Assembly: GCA_028753945.1 (NCBI GenBank)
Contig: JAPNXP010000002.1
Location: 11,346,001-11,410,000, forward strand
Origin: Hexactinellida sp. DTS-2022
Taxonomy: Eukaryota > Porifera > Hexactinellida
DNA length: 64,000 nucleotides
Reading direction: 5' to 3'
The notes under the pieces were generated by a model. It searched no databases and had not been told where the DNA came from. It was given only the letters and a program-made list of their open reading frames with translations. Shown one piece after another: positions 39,901 through 50,900 of the stretch. A program made the translations under genes and the position numbers. Positions within the stretch are counted from its first letter, which is position 1; each line of letters opens with the position of its first letter.

Positions 39901-42900
39901 TTAATAGCCTAAAATCGAGAAAAACCAATTTCTGTGTGCAATGACTGTCAAAAACTCAGAAATTGATAAATTGTTGTTTTAAGGTCGTTTCCATTTGTTT
40001 CTTATGATGATTCGAATAATTTATCATCAAATATGTCCTAACATTGCCAATGAAACTACACTAACTCAATTAACATTCATTTAAGAGCCTAATATCAAGA
40101 AAACCCAATCTTTATGTGCAATGACTGTCAAAAACTCCCAAACTGATAAATTAATTGATTAAGGACGTTTCCAGTTGTTTCGTTTGATGATATGAAGAAT
40201 TTATCATCAAAAGTGTCCTAACAGTGCCACTTATACTCCACAAACTCAATTAACATTCATTTGAGAGCCTAATATTGAGAAAAACCAATTTTCGTGTGCA
40301 ATGACTGTTAAAAACTCCCAAATTGATAAATTGATGGTTTAAGGATGTTTCAAATTGTTTTTTTAATAATAAGAAGAATTTATCATCAAATATGTCCTAA
40401 TAGTGCCAATGATACTCCACTAACTCAATTAACATTCTTTTAAGAGCCTAATATCAAGAAAAACCTATTTTTGTGTGCAATCACTGTAAATACACCCAAA
40501 TTGATAAATTAATGGATTAAGGACGTTTCCAGTTGTTTAGTTTGATGATAAGAAGTATTTATCATCAAAAGTGTCCTAAAAGTGCCACTGAAACTCCACA
40601 AAGTCAATTAACATTCATTTAATAGCCTAATTTCGAGAAAAACCAATTTCTGTGTGCAATGACTGTCAAAAACTCAGAAATTGATAAATTGTTGTTTTAA
40701 GGTCGTTTCCATTTGTTTCTTTTGATGATTCGAAGAATTTATCATTAATAAGTCCTAACAGTCCCAATGAAACTCTTCTAACTCAATTAACATTCATTTA
40801 ATAGCCTAATATCGAGAAAAACAAATTTTTGTCTGCAATGTATTGAAAAACTCAGAAATTGATAAATTAGTGTTTTAAGGATGTTTCCATTTGTTTCTTT
40901 TGATGATAAGGAGAATTTATCATCAAATATGTCCTAACAGTGCCAATGAAACGCCACTAACTCAATTAACATTCAATTAAGAGCCTAATAGCAATAAAAA
41001 CCTATTTTTATATGCAATGACTGTCAAAAACTCCCAAATTGATAAATTAATGGATTAAGGACGTTTCCAATTGTTTCGTTTGATGATAAAAAGAATTTAT
41101 CAACAAATATGTCCTAACAGTCCCAATGAAACTTCACTAACTCATTTATCATTCATTTAAGAGCTTAATATCAAGAAAAACCAAATTTTTATGTGCAATG
41201 ACTGTCAAAAATTCCCAAATTGATAAATTAATGGATTATAGACGTTTCCAGTTGTTTCGAATGATGATATGAAGAATTTATCATCAAAAGTGTCCTAACA
41301 GTGCCACTTATACTCCACAAACTCAATTAACATTCATTTGAGAGCCTAATATTGAGAAAAACCAATTTTCGTGTGCAATGACTGTTAAAAACTCCCAAAT
41401 TGATAAATTGATGGTTTAATTATGTTTCAAATTGTTTTTTTAATAATAAGAAGAATTTATCATCAAATATGTCCTAATAGTGCCAATGATACTCCACTAA
41501 CTCAATTAACATTCTTTTAAGAGCCTAATATCAAGAAAAACCTATTTTTGTGTGCAATCACTGTAAATACACCCAAATTGATAAATTAATGGATTAAGGA
41601 CGTTTCCAGTTGTTTAGTTTGATGATAAGAAGTATTTATCATCAAAAGTGTCCTAAAAGTGCCACTGAAACTCCACAAAGTCAATTAACATTCATTTAAT
41701 TGCCTAATTTCGAGAAAAACCAATTTCTGTGTGCAATGACTGTCAAAAACTCAGAAATTGATAAATTGTTGTTTTAAGGTCGTTTCCATTTGTTTCTTTT
41801 GAAGATTCGAAGAATTTATCATTAATAAGTCCTAACAGTCCCAATGAAACTCTTCTAACTCAATTAACAATCATTTAATAGCCTAATATCGAGAAAAACA
41901 AATTTTTGTCTGCAATGTATTGAAAAACTCAAAAAATTGATAAATTAGTGTTTTAAGGATGTTTCTATTTGTTTCTTTTAGAGATAAGAAGTGATTATCA
42001 TAGAAAGTTTCCTAACAGTTAAACAGAAACTCCACTAACTCAATTAACATTCATTTAAGAGCATAATATCAAGAAAAACCAATTTTTGTGTGCATTGACT
42101 TTCAAAAAGTCTGAAATAGATAAATTAGTGGTTTAAGGACGTTTCCAGTTGTTTCTTTTGATGATAAGGAGAATTTATCATCAAATATGTCCTAACAGTG
42201 CCAATGAAACGCCACTAACTCAATTAACATTCATTTAAGAGCCTAATAGCAATAAAAACCTATTTTTATATGCAATGACTGTCAAAAACTCCCAAATTGA
42301 TAAATTAATGGATTAAGGACGTTTCCAATTGTTTCGTTTGATGATAAAAAGAATTTATCATCAAATATGTCCTAACTGTGCCACTGAAACTCCACTCACT
42401 CAATTAACATTCTTTTAATAGCCTAAAATCGAGAAAAACCAATTTCTGTGTGCAATGACTGTCAAAAACTCAGAAATTGATAAATTGTTGTTTTAAGGTC
42501 GTTTCCATTTGTTTCTTTTGATGATTCGAAGAATTTATCATCAAATATGTCCTAACATTGCCAATGAAACTCCACTAACTCAATTATCATTCATTTAAAA
42601 GCCTAATATCCAGAAAAACCATTTTTAATGTGCAATGACTTTAAAAACTCCCAAATTGATAAATTAATGGATTAAGGACGTTTCCAGTTGTTTCGTTTGA
42701 TGATAAGAAGTGTTTATCATCAAAAGTGTCCTAAAAGTGCCACTGAAACTCCACAAAGTCAATTAACATTCATTTAATAGCATAATTTCGAGAAAAACCA
42801 ATTTCTGTGTGCAATGACTGTCAAAAAGTCAGAAATTGTTAAATTAGTGTTTCAAGGATGTTTCCATTTGTTTCTTTTAGAGATAAGAAGTGATTATCAT

Positions 42901-44320
42901 AGAAAGTTTCCTAACAGTTAAACAGAAACTCCACTAACTCAATTAACATTCTTTTAATAGCCTAAAATCGAGAAAAACCAATTTCTGTGTGCAATGACTG
43001 TAAAAACTCAAAAATTGATAAATTGTTGTTTTAAGGTCGTTTCCATTTGTTTCTTTTGATGATTCGAAGAATTTATCATCAAATATGTCCTAACATTGCC
43101 AATGAAACTACACTAACTCTATTAACATACATTTAAGAGCCTAATATCAAGAAAACCCAATCTTTATGTGCAATGACTGTCAAAAACTCAGAAATAGATA
43201 ATTAGTGGTTTAAGGACCTTTCCAGTTGTTTCTTTTGATGATAAGGAGAATTTATGATCAAATATGTCCTAACAGTGCCAATGAAACGCCACTAACTCAA
43301 TTAACATTCATTTAAGAGCCTAATAGCAAGAAAAACCTATTTTTATATGCAATGACTGTCAAAAACTCCCAAATTGATAAATTAATGGATTAAGGACGTT
43401 TCCAATTGTTTCGTTTGATGATTCGAAGAATTTATCATCAAATATGTCCTAACATTGCCAATGAAACTCCACTAACTCAATTATCATTCATTTAAAAGCC
43501 TAATATCCAGAAAAACCATTTTTAATGTGCAATGACTTTAAAAACTCCCAAATTGATAAATTAATGGATTAAGGACGTTTCCAGTTGTTTCGTTTGATGA
43601 TAAGAAGTATTTATCATCAAAAGTGTCCTAAAAGTGCCACTGAAACTCCACAAAGTCAATTAACATTCATTTAATAGCATAATTTCGAGAAAAACCAATT
43701 TCTGTGTGCAATGACTGTCAAAAAGTCAGAAATTGTTAAATTAGTGTTTCAAGGATGTTTCCATTTGTTTCTTTTAGAGATAAGAAGTGATTATCATAGA
43801 AAGTTTCCTAACAGTTAAACAGAAACTCCACTAACTCAATTAACATTCTTTTAATAGCCTAAAATCGAGAAAAACCATTTTCTGTGTGCAATGACTGTAA
43901 AAACTCAAAAATTGATAAATTGTTGTTTTAAGGTCGTTTCCATTTGTTTCTTTTGATGATTCGAAGAATTTATCATCAAATATGTCCTAACATTGCCAAT
44001 GAAACTACACTAACTCTATTAACATACATTTAAGAGCCTAATATCAAGAAAACCCAATCTTTATGTGCAATGACTGTCAAAAACTCAGAAATAGATAAAT
44101 TAGTGGTTTAAGGACCTTTCCAGTTGTTTCTTTTGATGATAAGGAGAATTTATGATCAAATATGTCCTAACAGTGCCAATGAAACGCCACTAACTCAATT
44201 AACATTCATTTAAGAGCCTAATAGCAAGAAAAACCTATTTTTATATGCAATGACTGTCAAAAACTTCCAAATTGATAAATTAATGGATTAAGGACGTTTC
44301 CAATTGTTTCGTTTGATGAT
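30931..44320 (+). repeat. Zone C: distinct, more diverged monomer subfamily
   Basis: From about 30930 the dominant variants change: gataaggagaatttatc, gaaacgccactaac, cctatttttatatgcaatg, gatgattcgaagaattt, and the unusual gagataagaagtgattatcatag with acagttaaacagaaac. The gataaggaga marker recurs at 31035, 33191, 33910, 36063, 39649, 40905, 42163, 43240 and 44138, spacings that fit 12, 4, 12, 20, 7, 7, 6 and 5 monomers. No fixed higher-order unit spans the zone. Monomers differ more from one another than in zone A, consistent with an older or less homogenised tract. Confidence 0.82.
42518..44312 (+). repeat. Tandem duplication of a five-monomer block (897 bp)
   Basis: 42518-43414 and 43415-44312 correspond at an offset of 897-898. 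They share the taatatccagaaaaacc, agcataatttcgag, gtttcaaggatg and acatacatttaag variants. A few differences are visible: gtgtttatc against gtatttatc near 42709 and 43606, a one-base indel at gata(a)attag near 43200, and ccaattt against ccatttt. This is the youngest-looking event in zone C. Confidence 0.88.
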
Positions 44321-45398
44321 AAAAAGAATTTATCATCAAATATGTCCTAACTGTGCCACTGAAACTCCACTATCTAGATTAACATTCATTTAAGAGCCTA
44401 ATATCGAAAAGAACCAATTTTTGTTTGCAATTACTTTCAAAAACTCCCAAATTAATGAATTAATGGATTATGGACGTTTGAAGTTGTTTGGTTTGATGAT
44501 AAGAATAATCTATCATCAAATATGTCCTAATAGTGCCAATGAAACTCCACTAACTCAATTAACATTCATTTAAGAGCCTCATATAAAGAAAAACCAATTT
44601 TTGTGTGCAATGACTGTCAAAGACTCCCAAATTGATAAATTAATGGTTTAAGGACGTTTCCATTTGTTCCTTTTGATGATAATAAGTATTTAGAGTCAAT
44701 GTTGTAATAACAGTGCCACTGATTCTCCACTAACTCAATTAACAGTCATTTAAGTGCCTAATATCAAGAAAAATCAATTTTTGTGTCAATCACTGTCAAA
44801 ATCTCCCAAATTGATAAATTAATCGTTTAAGGACGTTTCCATTTGTTTCTTTTGATGAAAATAAGTATTTAGAGTCAAAGTTGTCCTAACTGTGCCACTG
44901 AAACTCCACTACTCTATTAATATTGATTTAAGATCCTTATATCGAGAAAAACCAATTTTTGGTGCAATGAATGTCAAAAACCCAGAAATTGATAAATTAG
45001 TGTTTTAAAGACTTTTCCAGTTTTTTCTTTTGATGATATGATGTAATTATAATCAAAGTTGTCCTAACAGTGCCACTGAAACTCCACTAACGCAATTAAC
45101 ATTCATTTAAGAGCCTAATATCAAGAAAAACCAATGTTTGTGAGAAATGACAGTCAAAAACTCCCAAATTGATAAATTAATGGATTAAGGAGGTTTCCAG
45201 TTGTTTCTTTTGATGATAAGAAGTATTTATCATCAAAAGTGTCCTAACAGGGCCAATGAAACTCCTCTAACTCAATTAACATTCATTTAAGAGCCTAATA
45301 TAGAGAAAAACCAATTCTTGTGTGCAATGACTGTCAAAAACCCTCAAATAAATAAATTAGTGCTTTACGACGTTTCCAGTTGTTTCTTTTGATGATAA
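44321..45398 (+). repeat. Zone D: diverged monomers next to the inversion
   Basis: About six monomers that differ strongly from one another, with variants such as tttagagtcaatgttgt, gtaattataatcaaag, tgatttaagatcc and gagaaatgacag. I see no higher-order match within the window. The last monomer (about 45220-45398), with ccaattcttgtgtgc and ctcaaataaataaattag, resembles a reverse-array monomer near 46660-46790 more than its forward neighbours. Confidence 0.78.
45207..45239 (+). other. Example of the monomer dyad (13-bp arms, 7-base loop)
   Basis: cttttgatgataa at 45207-45219 and its exact reverse complement at 45227-45239 flank gaagtat. Many forward monomers keep 8-13 bp of this symmetry. Others weaken it: gatgatatgaag loses the innermost pair, and gataataagaag introduces a mismatch. 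On single-stranded DNA it could form a hairpin, and in duplex form a small cruciform. Confidence 0.88.
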
Positions 45399-45440
45399 AC
45401 ACTCCTTATCATCAAAAGAAACAACTGGAAACGTCGTAAA
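45364..45440. other. Array inversion junction: 35-bp perfect palindrome arms
   Basis: The left arm 45364-45398 and right arm 45406-45440 are exact reverse complements (35 bp), separated by acactcc. The left arm ends a forward monomer; the spacer and right arm are those of a normal reverse monomer. Beyond the arms the two sides continue as homologous but different monomer variants, offset at once by a one-base indel (gtgcttta against gtggtttta). It is therefore a meeting of two array orientations rather than a simple copied hairpin. The breakpoint falls inside the monomer's own dyad. It could be a real chromosomal inversion or, less likely, an assembly join. Confidence 0.93.
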
Positions 45441-47200
45441 ACCACAGAATTATCTATTTGAGAGTTTTTGAAAGTCATTGCACCCAAAAATTAGTTTTTC
45501 TTGATATTAGGCTCTTGAATGAATGTTAATTGAGTTTCTGGAGTTTCAGTGGCACTGTTAGTACATAATCGATGATAAATTCTTCTTATCATCAAACTAA
45601 ACACCAGGAAACGTCCTTAATCCATTAATTTATCATTTTCTGAGTTTTTGACTGTCATTGCACACAAAAATTGGTTTTTCTCTATTTTAGGCTCTTAAAT
45701 GAATGTTAATTGCGTTAGTAGAGTTTCGATTTTATTGTTAGGACACTTTTGTTGATAAACACTCCTTATCATCAAAAGAAACAACCGGAGACGTCGTAAA
45801 ACCACTGATTTATCTATTTGAGAGTTTTTGACAGTCATTGCACACAAAAATTAGTTTTTCTTGATTTTAGGCTCTTGAATGAATGTTAATTGAGTTTGTG
45901 GAGTTTCAGTGGCACTGTTAGGACATAATTGATGATAAACACTCCTTATTTTCAAAAGAAACACCAGGAAACGTCCTTAATCCATTAATTTATCAATTGG
46001 GAGTTTTTGACAGTCATTGCACACAAAAATGTTTTTCTCTATTTTAGGCTCTTAAATGAATGTTAATTGCGTTTTTAGAGTTTCAGTTTTATTGTTAGGA
46101 CGCTTTTGATGATAAACAGCTGGAAACATCCTTAAAACACTAATTTATCATTTTCTGAGTTTTTGACAGTCATTGCACACAAACATTGGTTTTCCTCGAT
46201 ATAAGTCACTTAAATGAATGTAAATTGAATGAGTGGAGTTTCAGTGGCACTGTTAGGACATAATTGATGATCAATTCTTCTTATCATCAAACTAAACACC
46301 TGGAAACGTCCTTAATCCATTAATTTATCAATTGGGAGTTTTTGACAGTCATTGCACCCAAAATTGGTTTTCTCGATATTAGGCTATTAAATGAATGTAA
46401 ATTGAGTTAGTGGAGTTTCATTGGCACTATTAGGACATATTTGATGATAAATACTTCTTATCATCAAACAAACAACTGGAAACGTCCTTAATCCATTAAT
46501 TTATCAATTTGTGAGTTTTTGACAGTCATTGCACACAAAAATTGGATTTCTCTATGGTAGGCTATTAAATGAATGTAAATTGAGTGAGTGGAGTATCAGA
46601 ATTATTGCTAGGACACTTTTGAAGATAAACACTACTTATCATCAAAAGAAACAACTGGAAACGTCGAATAACACTAATGTATTTATTTGAGAGTTTTTGA
46701 CAGTCATTGCACACAAGAATTGGTTTTTCTCTATATTAGGCTCTTAAATGAATGTTAATTGAGTTAGTGTAGTTTCATTGGCACTGTTAGGACACTTTTG
46801 ATGATAAACACTCATTATCATCAAAAGAAACAACTGGAAACGTCGTAAAACCTCTGATTTATCTATTTGAGAGTTTTTGACAGTCATTAACCCAAAATTA
46901 GTTTTTCTTGTTATTAGGCTCTTGAAAGAATGTTAATTGCGTTAGTAGAGTTTCGATTTTATTGTTAGGACACTTTTGATGATAAACACTCCTTATCATC
47001 AAACTAAACTCCTGGAAACGTCCTTATTCCATTAATTTATCAATTGGGAGTTTTTGACAGTCATTGCACATAAAAATTGTTTTTTCTCTATTTTAGGCTC
47101 TTAAATGAATGTTAATTGCGTTAGTAGAGTTTCAGTTTTATGTTAGGACACTTTTTATGATAAACACTCCTTATCATCAAAAGAAACAGCTGAAAACATC
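45406..47200 (-). repeat. Zone E: diverged reverse monomers beside the inversion
   Basis: About ten reverse monomers with many private differences: ctattttaggctc, atggtaggctatt, gagtatcagaattattg, and a shortened unit near 46095-46125 where gataaacagctgg lacks the usual actccttatcatc segment. Types P, Q and R can already be told apart, but I see no regular higher-order order. Some variants recur further in, for example atggtaggctatt near 48160 and 57120. Confidence 0.78.
46795..46827 (-). other. Monomer dyad in the reverse array
   Basis: cttttgatgataa at 46795-46807 and ttatcatcaaaag at 46815-46827 enclose acactca. The same arms recur through the reverse array with loops of 7, 6 (cactcc) or 5 (cactc) bases. 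The stem is thus kept while loop length varies. Confidence 0.88.
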
Positions 47201-47914
47201 CTTAAAACACTATTTTATCATTTTCTGAGTTTTTGACAGTCATTGCACACAAACATTGGTTTTTCTCGATATAAGTCTCTTAAATGAATGTAAATTGAAT
47301 GAGTGGAGTTTCAGTGGGACAGTTAGGACTCTTTTGATGATAACACTCCTTATCATCAAAAGAAACAACTGGAAACGTCGTAAAACCTCTGATTTATCTA
47401 TTTGAGAGTTTTTGACAGTCATTGCACCCAAAAATTAGTTTTTCTTGATATTAGGCTCTTGAATGAATGTTAATTGAGTTTCTGGAGTTTCAGTGGCACT
47501 GTTAGTACATAATCGATGATAAATTCTTCTTATCATCAAACTAAACACCAGGAAACGCCTTAATCCATTAATTTATCAATTGGGTGTTTTTGACAGTCAT
47601 TGCACACAAAAAATGTTTTTTCTCTATTTTAGGCTCTTAAATGAATGTTAATTGCGTTTTTAGAGTTTCAGTTTTATTGTTAGGACGCTTTTGATGATAA
47701 ACACTCCTTATCATCAAAAGAAACAGCTGGAAACATCCTTAAAACACTAATTTATCATTTTCTGAGTTTTTGACAGTCATTGCACACAAACATTGGTTTT
47801 CCTCGATATAAGTCACTTAAATGAATGTAAATTGAATGAGTGGAGTTTCAGTGGCACTGTTAGGACATAATTGATGATAAATTCTTCTTATCATCAAACT
47901 AAACACCTGGAAAC

Positions 47915-50900
47915 GTCCTTAATCCATTAATTTATCAATTGTGAGTTTTTGACAGTCATTGCACCCAAAATTGGTTTTCTCGATATTAGGCTATTAAATG
48001 AATGTAAATTGAGTTAGTGGAGTTTCATTGGCACTATTAGGACTTATTTGATGATAAATACTTCTTATCATCAAACGAACAACTGGAAACGTCCTTAATC
48101 CATTAATTTATCAATTTGTGAGTTTTTGACAGTCATTGCACACAAAAATTGGATTTCTCTATGGTAGGCTATTAAATGAATGTAAATTGAGTGAGTGGAG
48201 TATCAGAATTATTGCTAGGACACTTTTGAAGATAAATACTACTTATCATCAAAAGAAACAACTGGAAACGTCGTAAAACCTCTGATTTATCTATTTGAGA
48301 GTTTTTGACAGTCATTGCACCCAAAAATTAGTTTTTCTTGATATTAGGCTCTTGAATGAATGTTAATTGAGTTTCTGGAGTTTCAGTGTCACTGTTAGTA
48401 CATAATCGATGATAAATTCTTCTTATTATCAAACTAAACACCAGGAAACGTCCTTAATCCATTAATTTATCATTTTCTGAGTTTTTGACAGTCATTGCAC
48501 ACAAACATTGGTTTTTCTCGATATAAGTCTCTTAAATGAATGTAAATTGAATGAGTGGAGTTTCAGTGGCACTGTTAGGACACTTTTGATGATAAACACT
48601 CCTTATCATCAAAAGAAACAACTGGAAACGTCGAATATCACTAATTTATTTATTTGAGAGTTTTTGACAGTCATTGCACACAAGAATTGGTTTTTCTCTA
48701 TATTAGGCTCTTAAATGAATGTTAATTGAGTTAGTGTAGTTTCATTGCCACTGTTAGGACACTTTTGATGATAAATACTCCTTATCATCAAAAGAAACAA
48801 CTGGAAACGACGTGAAACCTCTGATTTATCTATTTGAGAGTTTTTGACAGTCATTGCACACAAAAATTAGTTTTTCTTGATATTAGGCTCTTGAATGAAT
48901 GTTAAATGAGTTTGTGGAGTTTCGATTTTATTGTTAGGACACTTTTCATGATAAACACTCCTTATCATCAAAAGAAACAACTGGAGACGTCGTAAAACCA
49001 CTGATTTATCTATTTGAGAGTTTTTGACAGTCATTGCACACCAAAATTAGTTTTTCTTGATTTTAGGCTCTTGACAGAATGTTAATTAAGTTTGTGGAGT
49101 TTCAGTGGCACTGTTAGGACACTTTTGATGATAAACACTCCTTATCATCAAAAGAAACAGCTGGAAACATCCTTAAAACACTAATTTATCATTTTCTGAG
49201 TTTTTGACAGTCATTGCACACAAACATTGGTTTTTCTCGATATTCGTCACATAAATGAATGTAAATTGAATGAGTGGAGTTTAGTGACACTGTTAGGACT
49301 ATTTTGATGATAACACTCCTTATCATCAAAAGAAACAACTGGAAACGTCGTGAAACCTCTGATTTATCTATTTGAGAGTTTTTGACAGTCATTGCACCCA
49401 AAAATTAGTTTTTCTGGATATTAGGCTCTTGAATGAATGTTAATTGAGTTTCTGGAGTTTCAGTGGCACTGTTAGTACATAATCGATGATAAATTCTTCT
49501 TATCATCAAACTAAACACCAGGAAACGTCCTGAATCCATTAATTTATCAATTGGGAGTTTTTGACAGTCATTGCACACAAAAAATCTTTTTTCTCTATTT
49601 TAGGCTCTTAAATGAATGTTAATTGCGTTAGTAGAGTTTCAGTTTTATTGTTAGGACACTTTTGATGATATTCACTCCTTATCATCAAAAGAAACAATAG
49701 GAAAAATCCTTAAAACACTAATTTATCATTTTCTGAGTTTTTGACTGTCATTGCACACAAACATTGGTTTTTCTCGATATAAGTCTCTTAAATGAATGTA
49801 AATTGAATGTGTGGAGTTTCAGTGGCACTGTTAGGACTCTTTTGATGATAACACTCTTATCATCAATAGAAACAACTGGAAACGTCGTAAAACCTCTGAT
49901 TTATCTATTTGAGAGTTTTTGAAAGTCATTGCACCCAAAAATTAGTTTTTCTTGATATTAGGCTCTTGAATGAATGTTAAATGAGTTTCTGGAGTTTCAG
50001 TGGCACTGTTAGTACATAATCGATGATAAAATCTTCTTATCATCAAACTAAACACCAGGAAACGTCCTTAATCCATTAATTTATCAATTGGGAGTTTTTG
50101 GCAGTCATTGCACACAAAAAATGTTTTTTCTCTATTTTAGGCTCTTAAATGAATGTTAATTGCGTTAGTAGAGTTTCAGTTTTATTGTTAGGAGACTTTT
50201 GATGATATACACTCCGTATCATCAAAAGAAACAGCTGGAAACATCCTTAAAACACTAATTTATCATTTTCTGAGTTTTTGACAGTCATTGCACACAAACA
50301 TTGGTTTTTCTCGATATAAGTCTCTTAAATGAATGTCAATTGAATGAGTGGAGTTTCAGTGGCACTGTTAGGACTCTTTTGATGATAAACACTCCTTATC
50401 ATCAAAAGAAACAACTGGACACGTCGTAAAACCACTGATTTCTCTATTTGTGAGTTTTTGACAGTCATTGCACACAAGAATTGGTTTGTCTCTATATTAG
50501 GCTCTTAAATGAATGTTAATAGAGTTAGTGTAGTTTCATTGGCACTGTTAGGACACTTTTGATGATAACACTCCTTATCATCAAAAGAAACAACTGGAAA
50601 CGTCGTAAAACCTCTGATTTATCTATTTGAGAGTTTTTGACAGTCATTGCACACAAAAATTAGTTTTTCTTGATATTAGGCTCTTGAATGAATGTTAATT
50701 GCGTTAGTAGAGTTTCAGTTTTATTGTTAGGACACTTTTGATGATAAACACTCCTTATCATCAAAATAAACAACTGGAAACGACGTAAAACCTCTGATTT
50801 ATCTATTTGAGAGTTTTTGACAGTCATTGCACACAAAAATTAGTTTTTCTTGATATTAGGCTCTTGAATGAATGTTAAATGAGTTTGTGGAGTTTCAGTG

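Larger units (their letters stand above)
1..45398 (+). repeat. Satellite array, forward orientation, ~179-180 bp monomer
   Basis: Head-to-tail copies of one AT-rich monomer fill this interval. Landmarks recur in fixed order: caatgactgtcaaaaactcc, then ttgataaattaatgg, ggacgtttccagttgttt, a short dyad around gatgataagaagtat, gtcctaacagtgcc, ctcaattaacattcattt and gagcctaatat. Neighbouring copies are about 179-180 bp apart, giving roughly 250 monomers by length. The unit length matches a nucleosome plus linker, as in many centromeric satellites. The caaaaa run resembles the CAAAA motif reported as enriched in plant satellites. No unique DNA, transposon or gene interrupts it. I do not recognise the family by name. 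A centromeric role is inferred; the tandem structure is seen directly. Confidence 0.97.

Noticed and set aside
45364-45440. Rho-independent terminator or bacterial regulatory hairpin
   Set aside because: The stem is AT-rich without a following T run, lies in a eukaryotic satellite, and is explained by array inversion.
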